64,000 nt of DNA from Akkermansia muciniphila. GTDB taxonomy: Bacteria > Verrucomicrobiota > Verrucomicrobiia > Limisphaerales > UBA9464. The DNA lies in contig CAMCYJ010000003.1 in NCBI GenBank assembly GCA_945883815.1, positions 20,671 through 84,670 of the forward strand, written 5' to 3'. Under the pieces are notes generated by a model, which had not been told where the DNA came from, made no database searches, and saw only the letters and a list, made by a program, of their open reading frames with translations. The position numbers and the translations under genes were made by a program. Shown here in pieces: positions 50,822 through 59,720 of this stretch (positions are counted from its first letter, which is position 1; each line of letters begins with the position of its first letter).

Positions 50822-52579
50822 TCAAAGCTCCATGGTGGCCGCTCGCCGTAACGCCAGTCGCAGTGGAATGCCGCCGGCCGCCAGAGAAGCCAAAGCGAAC
50901 ACCAGCCCGGTGATTCCGGCACGGACGGTGTCCTGCTCTTCGCCCCGCCATCCCCAAGGACTGCCGAATGCCAGCAGCAGCACCGAACCGAGGATGTACA
51001 CAAAACTCAAGACCAGGCAGAAGGTGCCACCGAATCCACTGACAATCTTCCCAGGGTTGGTCTCAGCGAAGTTGGGGTAGAGCGTTCCGAGGCCTACCGA
51101 CAAGGCGTTGAGGACAAGTGTCATCACACCCATTGCGATCACGAAATATACCGTGTGCGCCCCATCGAGATGGAGCATCCAGCAACTCAGGTGGGTCAGA
51201 CTCAGTGTCAGGAAACCTGTGAGCACCGATGCGGTGAGGAACTTCCACCAAACCACCCGCGCCAATCCCAACGGCGCCAATCCCATCAGCCAAACCCGCC
51301 TCCCTTCGAGCGAGAATTGAGGAAAGACAAATCGGGTGGTGATGGTGGCCAGATTGAGCGAACACGCCCCGAGATTGAGAAAACTCGTGATGGAGACCCA
51401 GAACGCCGAATCGGATTGCCGGGTGAAATGCCGCAGATTCATCAGGTAGACGGTGAGCAGGCCAAAGAGCATCAGGGTTTGTCCCCACTGGGTGGTGTCG
51501 CGCCAAAACACGCGGATGTCTTTGACCAAGATGGCACCGACGTCACGGGGTAGTCCTGGAAGGGTTTCCACGCACCGCTCCAGCAAGCTTCGTGTGGTGA
51601 CCGGCGTCCCCGGGGAGGTCCGGAGTCGTCGCAGCCAGGTCCACCGCCCGAGGATCGATCCGCGGCTGCGCACACAGCTGGAGGCTTCATAAAGCACGGC
51701 ACCAAAGCGGGTCATGGACACCAACCCGAAGAACAGCGTGTAGCTCAGCAGCACACCCCCATAGAAAACGGCGCTGCGAAAGGCGCCCTCGACCCAATTT
51801 TGGATCGCAGAACTTAGCCAGTAACTGGGCAGAAACGGAAATTGGACGATACGGGTGTTGTCCAAAAGCCGATCGATGACCACCAGCACCCGGTTCTCCA
51901 AAAGCATCTCTTCGGTCACGGCTGTTGGCTGGGTTCTCCAGAAGAAGACGCCGATCAGCACGCTGATAGCGGTCAGCAGAATTCCTTGGAAGAGACGACG
52001 GTCGAGATACCGGGCCAGCAGCAGTGAGAGGCCGGAACCAGCCACCCCAGGAAGCACGATGAAGAGGGCCACCAGAAACCCGGTCATGGGGTAGAAGTGC
52101 CAATCCACCCGATAGACATGCCCATAGGCCATCAGCAGCGGGGCGATCAGAAACAAGAAAGCCCAGGAGGCCAAGAGGACAGACTCGAGGAATTTCCATC
52201 GAAATATGGTCTCCGGGGCAATGGGCAGCGGCAGGAGAAACTCCGACTCTCGATTGCGAAAGAAATTGGAATAGCTGATGACCAGATTGCTGAGCAGCAG
52301 GAGACCGAAAAGGCAGGCGAAGAGCAGGAACAGCAACCGTTCGACCAGAAGGCCGCCCAGTCCGGGAAATCGGGAGAGAAAGCGGAGCCCCTGAAAAAAC
52401 AGGCCGTAGGCCATCACCGCATAGCCGACGAGAAAGAGTCCGATGACTCCCACCCAGAGGCGTGATTTTTCACGGAGCATCATCACCTTGCGCCCCATGG
52501 AGAGCGCATTGATGTGCAGCAGCAGACGGAACGGGGCCACCGGGGCTGCCTGTTTCGATGGGGTGCCGGCGGGGATCAC
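50822..52579 (-). CDS. ABC-2-type transporter permease-like membrane protein
   Basis: About 585 residues from a GTG at 52579 (a TTG at 52597, immediately after the previous stop, is also in frame). About 12-14 hydrophobic segments in two halves joined by a cytosolic stretch at about 310-345. 'ISYSNFFRNRESEFLLPLPIAPETIFRWKFLES' near residue 110 and 'FSLEGRRVWLMGLAPLGLARVVWWKFLTASV' near 410 are the amphipathic coupling regions seen in putative ABC-2-like permeases. No ATPase gene is adjacent, so its partner must be elsewhere. It follows the secreted protease gene closely and may share its mRNA. Confidence 0.75.
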   Translation of the reverse strand: MIPAGTPSKQAAPVAPFRLLLHINALSMGRKVMMLREKSRLWVGVIGLFLVGYAVMAYGLFFQGLRFLSRFPGLGGLLVERLLFLLFACLFGLLLLSNLVISYSNFFRNRESEFLLPLPIAPETIFRWKFLESVLLASWAFLFLIAPLLMAYGHVYRVDWHFYPMTGFLVALFIVLPGVAGSGLSLLLARYLDRRLFQGILLTAISVLIGVFFWRTQPTAVTEEMLLENRVLVVIDRLLDNTRIVQFPFLPSYWLSSAIQNWVEGAFRSAVFYGGVLLSYTLFFGLVSMTRFGAVLYEASSCVRSRGSILGRWTWLRRLRTSPGTPVTTRSLLERCVETLPGLPRDVGAILVKDIRVFWRDTTQWGQTLMLFGLLTVYLMNLRHFTRQSDSAFWVSITSFLNLGACSLNLATITTRFVFPQFSLEGRRVWLMGLAPLGLARVVWWKFLTASVLTGFLTLSLTHLSCWMLHLDGAHTVYFVIAMGVMTLVLNALSVGLGTLYPNFAETNPGKIVSGFGGTFCLVLSFVYILGSVLLLAFGSPWGWRGEEQDTVRAGITGLVFALASLAAGGIPLRLALRRAATMEL

Positions 52580-52597
52580 TCGGTGACTTTGATCCAA

Positions 52598-55447
52598 TCA
52601 GGGAACCGTAACCACTCGGAAGTAGCCGGCTTGTTGGTTGTTGGGATCGGTGTCCTGAAGGATGAGTTCCATGCCGTTGCCATCGGCTGTGGCGATCCGA
52701 TTCCAAGGCGACACCCGCAGCGACAAATCGTAGGTGCGCTCCAACGCATAGCGAATGCCGGATTGAGAGATGAGTCGGGCTTCAAATCGACCATCGGTCC
52801 CTTGAGATGCAGTCACCACAAAGGGTTGCACGGGAACCCCTTGTTCCCATGCCAGTCGGATATTGCCCTCATCTTGGGTCACAGGTGGCCCGGCATCGTA
52901 GAAACCATCCACGGCGATGCGGTAGAGAGTGCCTTTCTTGGCGACGAAATCGGCGCGGCTTTGCCACACATCGCCGGAGATGATGTCGTCGTTTTCCACC
53001 ACCAGTTTCAGGGCGTTGACCGAGTCCCCCGTGTAAACGGCCAGCAGCGTGTCAAAGGCCGAACCGGTGGTTTCGAAGCGTACGACTCCATCGCTTGGGG
53101 CCGACCACTGCCACCACGCCGATCGGTTCCCTCGGATGCCGCCGTGGGAAGGTTCCCCAGTTTCGCGGGTGAACCGAAGATTGTTGGCGGTGACCACCCC
53201 TCGGGATCCGGTGAGGGCAATGGCGTTGGCGAACTGATTGTTGCCGGTCGGTTGCCCGCCCTTTTGAGAGATGTCCAATCGAATCAAACCCTCCTCCTGG
53301 ATGATGCCGTCGGTGAATCCATCCACCGCGATCCAGTAGGTGATGCCGCCGGTAGCTCCAAAGCTAACCTCGCTTTGAACCTGGTCTTGTGCGGGGTCGA
53401 TGTCGTCGTTTTCGGCGACCTTCCGCAGCGTTGAAAAAGAATTGCCGGTGTAGACGGCCAACAGGGTGTCAAAGCTGCTGTCCACGGTGTTGATGACCGT
53501 CGGTCCGGAAATCGGTGCGGTCCAACGCCACCACGCCGATCGCTGGCCCGAACCGCCGGCATGGGAGGGCTCCAAGGGCTCACGGGTGAATCCCAAATTG
53601 GAGGCGTGGTAGACGCCCCCGAATCCCACGGTCGCGGCCGCATTGGTGAAGAGGTCGTTCGGAGGCGGCGTTGCGATTCCGCCGGGGCGCCAACTCAGTT
53701 GGAGGCTACCTTGGGCTCCATCGCGCCCATCGGCACCGATGCGGTAAAGTGCTCCGGTCGTCACCAGAAAACCCACCCGACTTGAGGTTTGTCCGAGTTC
53801 GAAGTCGTCATTGCCCGCGATCTGGATCAATTGGTTCACGGCGTTGCCCTGATAGACTCCCAGTGTGGTGTCGAAATCGCTCCCGGCTGTCTCGAAGGTG
53901 ACCACGCCCGAGAAGGACGCCGTCCATTGATACCAGATCGAGTTTCGCCCGCCGCCCTGACCGTGGTTGGGCTCTCCGGTTTCCCGAGAAGCATTGACCG
54001 TGTTGCCGGCTATGGATCCCTGATCTCCCGACAGCGTTTGGGCTGACGAGAAAGAGTCATTGGCCGGGACGGTCACCGGTTCGTTCAGCAGCCATCGACG
54101 GACTGTGGGGAACGTGACATTGAATCGACCGTACTCATCGATTTGCTGGGAGGGATCGGGATTGGAGCAATCCGAATCGCCACCATAGAGCTGACCAATG
54201 ACCTGCTGCTTCGCATTGAAGAGCGGAGATCCGGAGCTGCCCACTTCGGTGACTCCGCGGGTCCATCGAACGGTGCGATAATTGGCATTCTCGCCCTGGG
54301 TCACTCCGATACTGATGCGTTTGTAATCACCCTGGGGGTGGTGAATGCCGACCAAGGTTTCTCCGGCGGCCGGGGGATCAGAATTCCATCCGGCATACGT
54401 GACACCACTGGGGATCGTGCCCCGCAACTGCATGAAGCAGTGGTCGTTACCGCTGTCTCGGCTTTTGGTCGACAGGATGCTGGCACCGCCGACGGTCCGG
54501 GGAACCGTTGAGGGATTGGGGATGGCGCCCTTGCACCTGGTGGTTTGGTAGTTCCAGTAGAATTCGGTGGAGTCGGCCTCGGCCTGGCTGGTGATGCAAT
54601 GGGCGGCCGTGAGAAAATAGTCCGTTTTGGGTGTTTCGTTGAGGTCGTTGAGCAAACACCCCGTGCAGAAGAGTTCGCCGATCACCGCGACCGTCCCGAG
54701 TCCGGCCACTGCCTGGGAAAGGGTGGCCCATGCGGGTTCGCAACTGACGTCGATGTTGCAACTGGCGGCGGTCTTGGCGGACGCGGTGGAGGTGCCAGCT
54801 TTGCCCGCCATGCCTGCCGTGTCTTCTCCCAGTCGAACATACCGATGAGTCAGTTCGGTGATTCGGAAGGAGGGCAGGCTGGAACCCGGAGCCGCCCGGC
54901 ATTCCAGAACCACTGCGGATCCGAAGAGGCTGGGGGTCCAGAAATTGTCGCTCGCACCGAGACTCGCGGCATCGAACGGTCCTTGGATCTCGGAGGGATC
55001 TTCGGCATTGAAAACCCGCAGTTCGGCTCCGGCCGGCAATCGGAGGGATTCCAGATGAACCCGGACGCCCCAGGCGTCTTCAGACTCCAAGCGGGCACTC
55101 CAGACCCGGGTGCCATCGGGCAGGGTAGTCCAAGCGGTTTTGCCACCGAGTACCCGGATCGGATCGGGCAACAGACGGCGAATGCCCACACGGGCTCGCC
55201 CCTTGGCATTCTGCTGAAGCCTCGAGGCATCTTCAGCCCTCACCACGGAGAGGTCTGGCGTCGCGAGTCGGAGAGTAACTTGCGGGGGCAAAGCCTTCAG
55301 GGCGCTCACCGCCAAGGACTTCGGTCGGGCCGGTGCGACGGTGGTGCTGACCCGCGCTGGAAGTTCCACTGCGAGAACAGAGAAGGTCAGGCCCAAGCTG
55401 GCCAACCAACCCATCTTCGTGATCCACCGCTCCATCAACGCATTCAT
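52598..55447 (-). CDS. Secreted trypsin-like serine protease with three C-terminal repeats
   Basis: 949 residues with a signal peptide at about 10-28. The propeptide-like region (30-215) includes 'LPAGAELRVFNAEDPSEIQGPF', as in lysyl-endopeptidase-type proteins. The protease domain (about 235-465) has His in 'YFLTAAHCIT' (about 282), Asp in 'SGNDHCFMQLRG' (about 335) and the nucleophile in 'TEVGSSGSPLFN' (about 402), plus many Cys. After it come three repeats of about 120 residues, each starting 'ND/NN-x-F-x-A' and containing 'SxWWxW(S/T)A' and 'FDT-L-VYTGN'. They are probably surface-binding beta domains. A short tail ends 'QAGYFRVVTVP'. Confidence 0.87.
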   Translation of the reverse strand: MNALMERWITKMGWLASLGLTFSVLAVELPARVSTTVAPARPKSLAVSALKALPPQVTLRLATPDLSVVRAEDASRLQQNAKGRARVGIRRLLPDPIRVLGGKTAWTTLPDGTRVWSARLESEDAWGVRVHLESLRLPAGAELRVFNAEDPSEIQGPFDAASLGASDNFWTPSLFGSAVVLECRAAPGSSLPSFRITELTHRYVRLGEDTAGMAGKAGTSTASAKTAASCNIDVSCEPAWATLSQAVAGLGTVAVIGELFCTGCLLNDLNETPKTDYFLTAAHCITSQAEADSTEFYWNYQTTRCKGAIPNPSTVPRTVGGASILSTKSRDSGNDHCFMQLRGTIPSGVTYAGWNSDPPAAGETLVGIHHPQGDYKRISIGVTQGENANYRTVRWTRGVTEVGSSGSPLFNAKQQVIGQLYGGDSDCSNPDPSQQIDEYGRFNVTFPTVRRWLLNEPVTVPANDSFSSAQTLSGDQGSIAGNTVNASRETGEPNHGQGGGRNSIWYQWTASFSGVVTFETAGSDFDTTLGVYQGNAVNQLIQIAGNDDFELGQTSSRVGFLVTTGALYRIGADGRDGAQGSLQLSWRPGGIATPPPNDLFTNAAATVGFGGVYHASNLGFTREPLEPSHAGGSGQRSAWWRWTAPISGPTVINTVDSSFDTLLAVYTGNSFSTLRKVAENDDIDPAQDQVQSEVSFGATGGITYWIAVDGFTDGIIQEEGLIRLDISQKGGQPTGNNQFANAIALTGSRGVVTANNLRFTRETGEPSHGGIRGNRSAWWQWSAPSDGVVRFETTGSAFDTLLAVYTGDSVNALKLVVENDDIISGDVWQSRADFVAKKGTLYRIAVDGFYDAGPPVTQDEGNIRLAWEQGVPVQPFVVTASQGTDGRFEARLISQSGIRYALERTYDLSLRVSPWNRIATADGNGMELILQDTDPNNQQAGYFRVVTVP

Positions 55448-55607
55448 AATCAGACCGGACCGGTTGAAGGAGTCATCCCCGAGCGGACGGCATAGGCCGA
55501 CACGGTGGACAATGTTTCACGGTGGGAACAGTTCTCAGTTAAAATCACTGAATTTTTGGCAGGGTCAATGGTCGCCATCGGTTCCGATCCATCGCACGAA
55601 CGCCGGG

Positions 55608-56120
55608 TTATTGGGGCATACGGGTTTCGCCGTCCGGACAGGAGAAACGTTCGATATCGCTCAATCGGGACGGGTACGCCGCTGCCAATACGGAGCGGGT
55701 TCCTCCCTCGAAGATGTCCGGCATATAGCCCGGGGCCAGGGTGCAGCCATAGAGTGCGTAGAGCCCCCCGGAGATGAGGTGGGCGGCCTGCCAGACTCCG
55801 GCTGGCACCACGTACTGGCAGTGATGTCCCTGAAGCGGATCCGGCCCGAGAATTACGTCCTCCGTGGATCCGTCAGGTCGCAGGAGGATGAGTCGGAAGG
55901 GGTCTCCGCTATAAAAGTGCCAGACCTCATCCAAGGTGAGTCGGTGGAACAGCGAGTGACTCAAGGGTTCCTCGCAGTAAAGGCCAATCATGGCCGTCCC
56001 CGCCGGTCGGCCCGGTTGGAGTTCGAGGGCAGTCCGATACGACTGAACGAAGAGGGTGCCTTCGACCGGCAACGGTTCCAGTCGGTAGCGATGGATCAGG
56101 GTCTGGATGGTGGGATGCAT
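55608..56120 (-). CDS. Cupin superfamily protein (DUF985 / Cupin_5)
   Basis: 170 residues. 'IQTLIHRYRLEPLPVEGTLFVQSYR' and 'SLFHRLTLDEVWHFYSGDPFRLILL' are the DUF985 signature, and 'HHCQYVVPAGVWQAAHL' and 'YALYGCTLAPGYMPDIFEGG' complete the beta-barrel. The fold is a cupin; no reaction is established for the family, although sugar binding has been suggested. 37 bp downstream of a Gfo/Idh/MocA oxidoreductase gene on the same strand, so probably one operon. Confidence 0.9.
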   Translation of the reverse strand: MHPTIQTLIHRYRLEPLPVEGTLFVQSYRTALELQPGRPAGTAMIGLYCEEPLSHSLFHRLTLDEVWHFYSGDPFRLILLRPDGSTEDVILGPDPLQGHHCQYVVPAGVWQAAHLISGGLYALYGCTLAPGYMPDIFEGGTRSVLAAAYPSRLSDIERFSCPDGETRMPQ

Positions 56121-56157
56121 GCGGGTGGAGGTGGGATGACTGGTGACGGTGAGCGTA

Positions 56158-57180
56158 TCAATCGTTCAGCGAGGCCACCACTGCATCGACCAGTTCCTGG
56201 GTGCGGAGGCTGCGGCGGATGCTCTGGGTCACTTCCGGACCACGAGGATTGCGCGCCAATCGGGTGAAGGCTTCGAGCATTCGGGTGGACTGGCGTTGGG
56301 GGGACGGGGTCTCGGTGCGGACCCTGGTGGCCGGGTTGGCCATGCCGAAGCGGTGGGTGAATCCGACCGGTCGGGTGGTGTCAGGGCTGCCAAAGCCCCC
56401 ATCCCAATCCAGCACGAAATCATCCATGGAAATCACTCCTTGGGTTCCCATGAGGTCCAGGTCCATCAGGCAGGCCCCGACCGTGTAGCCCGCATCCCAG
56501 GTCGCTGTGAATCCATCGCTCAATCGCACAAAGCCTGCGCCCCGGATCCAACCGCCCGTCACCGCATCCCGCTGGGCCCAGCTGCGGCATTCGGCCACCG
56601 GAGCCTCGCTGCCCGAGTACTCGACGACAGCCCGCATGGAATACCACGCCATGTCGCCGATGGCACCCGTGGGCTCCTTGTCTGGCTGAAGGCGGATGTT
56701 GTTTCGATCGAGGGCCGGGAAGAAGAACGAGGTCCGCAATCCTTGGAGCGGACCGGTTTTCTGTGGCAACGCTTCGCGGACAGCTTGGGTGCGTGGGTGG
56801 TGGGTGAAGTGCGTTCCATCGAGGAATGCCACGCCGGCCTGTGTGCAAGCCTCGGTGATTCGCTGCAGGGAGTCCCGGTTGAGGAAGGGTTTGTCCGCCA
56901 AGACCGCCAGGCCCTTGGCCGCCGCCGCCAGACAAATGGGTTCTCGGACGGAGGTGGGTGTGGCCACATAGACCGCATCCACGCTCCCCGAACTGAGGAG
57001 TGATTCCCACGTCTCGAAGACCGGCACCGATCCGTGCCTCAAGGCAAAGGCGGAAGCCGTCTCGATCCGCCGACTGGCCACTGCGTTCAAGCTCACCTCG
57101 GTCGTGCCCCGCAGGGCGTGAGCGATGACGTCTGCGATGAAGCCGGTGCCGATAATTCCGAGGCGTAGGGGCGTGGTCAT
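56158..57180 (-). CDS. Gfo/Idh/MocA family oxidoreductase
   Basis: 340 residues from the ATG at 57180. The Rossmann fold opens with 'LRLGIIGTGFIADVIAHAL' and the family motif appears as 'GLAVLADKPFL', with Asp where Glu-Lys-Pro is usual. The C-terminal alpha/beta domain has 'PTGAIGDMAWYSMRAVVEY', resembling the dihydrodiol dehydrogenase/1,5-anhydrofructose reductase branch. NAD(P)-dependent oxidation or reduction of a sugar or related polyol is expected; substrate unknown. An upstream in-frame start at 57243 lacks family support. Divergent from a PQQ-like propeller gene. Confidence 0.9.
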   Translation of the reverse strand: MTTPLRLGIIGTGFIADVIAHALRGTTEVSLNAVASRRIETASAFALRHGSVPVFETWESLLSSGSVDAVYVATPTSVREPICLAAAAKGLAVLADKPFLNRDSLQRITEACTQAGVAFLDGTHFTHHPRTQAVREALPQKTGPLQGLRTSFFFPALDRNNIRLQPDKEPTGAIGDMAWYSMRAVVEYSGSEAPVAECRSWAQRDAVTGGWIRGAGFVRLSDGFTATWDAGYTVGACLMDLDLMGTQGVISMDDFVLDWDGGFGSPDTTRPVGFTHRFGMANPATRVRTETPSPQRQSTRMLEAFTRLARNPRGPEVTQSIRRSLRTQELVDAVVASLND

Positions 57181-57362
57181 GGAAGCGTGTTGGACCGAAT
57201 TGCGAGAACGCTCGACCGGACCTGTCCTTAGATCAAGGCGCATCGATTCGAGGATTTGCTTTCGATGAGGCGGAGATTATCCGGGGCTGATTCCGGTTCG
57301 CGTCTGGGTTTCGAGCGTTGCCGGGACTTCCTTATCGCCGCGGTCCAGTTAGCATTCTGTCT

Positions 57363-58643
57363 ATGACCTTGGGAAAAGCAGCATGGTGCGCGGTTGGCAT
57401 GATGGGTGTTTCGTTGGTCGCCGCAGTCCCTGGTGAGTGGCCCTCGTGGCGCGGGCCCTCGGCTCAAGGCAGTGTGGCCATTGGGCGGTTTCCGGAACGG
57501 TGGTCGGTGGATTCGGTGACCTGGAAAGTCGAACTGCCCGGCAAGGGCACCTCGACCCCAGTGGTTTCCGGAGGGCGCGTCTACCTGACCTCACCCGCAT
57601 CCGGGCAGGACGCCATCCTGGCTTTCGACCTCCAGGGACGCAAACTCTGGGAAACCCCGGTAGGACCTTTGGCGGATCCGCGTCACCGCACGCTGGCCTC
57701 CAGTTGCAACGCCTCGCCCGCCACCGATGGACAGGCAGTCTATGCGCAATTCAAGAGCGGTCATTTTGCCGCCGTCAGCCTCGAGGGGAAAATTCTCTGG
57801 AAGCTCAACCTGATCGAACGCTTCGGTGCGGAAAAACTCTACTGGGATTCCGGGGCCTCTCCCTTGATCGCGGGCGATTCGGTCATTCTCAGCCGTTTGC
57901 ATGATGGCGAGTCCTGGGTCTCCGCCTGGGACAAGAAGACCGGCGCATTGCGCTGGAAGGTCCCCCGCGAATTTGTCGCGCCGGCGGAGAACAACAACGG
58001 ATACGCCACGCCGTTGCTCATCGAGTACGGAGGCAAACCAGCCGTGCTGACTTGGGGAGCCGATCGACTCATTGCGCATGCGCTCACGGATGGTCGAACT
58101 CTTTGGACCGCCGAAGGTTTCAATCCTGCCGGCACCGCCTATTGGCCGGCGATCGCATCGCCGGTGGTGCATGGCGACACGGTTCTGGTGCCGGTCGGGC
58201 GCGATGACCGACCCAATCAGGCGCATGTGTATGGGATTCGCCTCGGAGCTGTCGGCGATGTGAGTTCGACCCACCGCATTTGGGAGCGTCATGACGTCGG
58301 AGTCTTTGTCACTGCTCCGGCAGTGGCCGAGGGTCGTGCTTACTTGCTGCGTCACCGCGGAGAAGTGGTGTGCATGGATCCAGCCACCGGAAAAACGCTG
58401 TGGACGGGAACCCTGCCCAAGGCGACCGCCCCGTATTATGCTTCGCCGGTGGTGGCCAACGGAATCCTTTATGCGGCCCGGGAAGATGGGGTGGTCTTTG
58501 CGGTTCGCGTTGGGCCCCGCTTCGAGATCCTCTCGGAAAACCCCATGGGTGAGCGCATCGTCGCCAGCCCTGTACCCGCGGCCGATCGGTTGATCCTTCG
58601 CGGCGACCAGCACCTCTTCTGCATTGCCAGCAAACCTTGGTAA
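57363..58643 (+). CDS. Secreted PQQ-like beta-propeller protein
   Basis: 426 residues with a signal peptide ('[21 protein letters not shown]'). '[14 protein letters not shown]' is the characteristic start of PVC-bacterial PQQ-like propellers. Repeats of the type '[17 protein letters not shown]', '[14 protein letters not shown]' and '[16 protein letters not shown]' build the blades. Such proteins are related to quinoprotein dehydrogenases or BamB, but the catalytic residues of PQQ alcohol dehydrogenases are not evident, so enzymatic activity is doubtful. A paralogue is encoded at 62418-63713. Confidence 0.85.
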   Translation: MTLGKAAWCAVGMMGVSLVAAVPGEWPSWRGPSAQGSVAIGRFPERWSVDSVTWKVELPGKGTSTPVVSGGRVYLTSPASGQDAILAFDLQGRKLWETPVGPLADPRHRTLASSCNASPATDGQAVYAQFKSGHFAAVSLEGKILWKLNLIERFGAEKLYWDSGASPLIAGDSVILSRLHDGESWVSAWDKKTGALRWKVPREFVAPAENNNGYATPLLIEYGGKPAVLTWGADRLIAHALTDGRTLWTAEGFNPAGTAYWPAIASPVVHGDTVLVPVGRDDRPNQAHVYGIRLGAVGDVSSTHRIWERHDVGVFVTAPAVAEGRAYLLRHRGEVVCMDPATGKTLWTGTLPKATAPYYASPVVANGILYAAREDGVVFAVRVGPRFEILSENPMGERIVASPVPAADRLILRGDQHLFCIASKPW

Positions 58644-58654
58644 AACTCATCTCC

Positions 58655-59470
58655 ATGACCTCTCCAAAATCCATAGTTCCGGTCCCGCTCCTAGGTCGCC
58701 AGCGCGGAGCCTTCACCCTGATCGAGTTACTGGTGGTGATCGCCATCATCGCGATCTTGGCCGGCATGCTCCTGCCGGCTCTGAGCCGTGCCAAGCAGCG
58801 GGGGGCCTCGGTGGTTTGTCTCAACAATCTCAAGCAAATGGGCTTGGGGTTCTTTATGTACCTCAACGACACCGGGAAGACGTTCCCGGTGGCGTACACA
58901 CCGTCCCGATTCTGGATGGCTGTGCTTCGGACCAACAATGTGCCGTCCGACAAGATCCGGGTTTGCCCGACGGCGCCCATTCCTGCCAACCGTAACCCGA
59001 CGGGCGAAGCCATGGGGACTGCCACCGCCGCCTGGTATGGCCCGGTCAAGTCTCCGGTGCAGTGGAACACCGGTTTCGAAAGCAGCTACGGCATGAATGG
59101 TTGGCAGTATTCCCCAGAAGGTGAAGGCGCCATCGATGCTACGAAGGCTTTCGCCAAGGAGAGCAGCTACGAAGTTCCGGTCACCACACCGATTTTTGGC
59201 GACAGCAATTGGGCGGATTCTTGGCCACTTGCCACCGACCGTCCGGCCCGGAATCTCGCGATGGGTGGCAACGATGCGATGATGCAGCGCTTCTGCATTT
59301 CGCGACATGGTTCATCCTTCCGCGGCACGGTCACCGTTTCGCCGGGATCCAAGATGCCGGGGGCGGTGAACTTCGTCATGGTGGACGGGCATGTGGAAGC
59401 CGTGGGCCTGGATCGCCTCTGGTTCCTGACGTGGCATCGGGGCTATCGGGTTCCGGCTCAGCATCCGTGA
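58655..59470 (+). CDS. Prepilin-type protein (FTLIELL)
   Basis: 271 residues, 11 bp after the PQQ-like gene. Leader of about 19 residues, then '[24 protein letters not shown]' and '[20 protein letters not shown]'. The globular domain contains '[13 protein letters not shown]' and ends with '[18 protein letters not shown]', the DG motif without the preceding His. Secreted pseudopilin-like protein of unknown function. Its pairing with a propeller gene, unlike the array at 17-24.7 kb, shows these pseudopilins are scattered singly in this genome as well. Confidence 0.88.
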   Translation: MTSPKSIVPVPLLGRQRGAFTLIELLVVIAIIAILAGMLLPALSRAKQRGASVVCLNNLKQMGLGFFMYLNDTGKTFPVAYTPSRFWMAVLRTNNVPSDKIRVCPTAPIPANRNPTGEAMGTATAAWYGPVKSPVQWNTGFESSYGMNGWQYSPEGEGAIDATKAFAKESSYEVPVTTPIFGDSNWADSWPLATDRPARNLAMGGNDAMMQRFCISRHGSSFRGTVTVSPGSKMPGAVNFVMVDGHVEAVGLDRLWFLTWHRGYRVPAQHP

Positions 59471-59662
59471 TTCATGCCGCAATGAGATCCAGCCGGTGTG
59501 AGGGCATCGAAGCGGTTGGTGGCCGCCCATCCCACTGGGATGCCGAGCAAGACTCCGGCGATTGCAATGATGAACCGAAACTCGCCGAGCAGGCTTCTCC
59601 GCCAAACCGATTGTTGATTTTCAGACTCTCGAGACGGTGGGCAACCGAAGTGCATGGCATTT

Positions 59663-59697
59663 TTCTGTCCGCTGAAAATCCGGAAATGGATGCATTC
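59663..59697. repeat. 35-bp repeat downstream of the Calx-beta protein gene
   Basis: 'ttctgtccgctgaaaatcc...' matches 62202-62236 at 30 of 35 positions, same orientation. The copies lie just outside the two ends of the surface-protein gene, about 25 bp from its stop and about 20 bp from its start. The core 'ggaaatggatgcat' is identical in both. Confidence 0.7.
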
Positions 59698-59720
59698 CTC
59701 GCGCCATCCTCAAGCTGCCC

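Noticed and set aside
50557..51003. 148-codon minus-strand frame in the gap after the yqjK-like gene
   Set aside because: More than half lies inside the permease gene in another frame; no family features.
52598..53700. Nucleotide repetition in the protease gene as a CRISPR or VNTR
   Set aside because: The similarity follows the three protein repeats of about 120 residues; there are no short identical repeats with regular spacers, and no CRISPR array was seen anywhere in the window.
59458..59655. Possible 65-residue minus-strand protein with one hydrophobic stretch
   Set aside because: It overlaps the end of the prepilin gene, has no ribosome-binding site and no conserved pattern; one hydrophobic run in a short frame is not enough.
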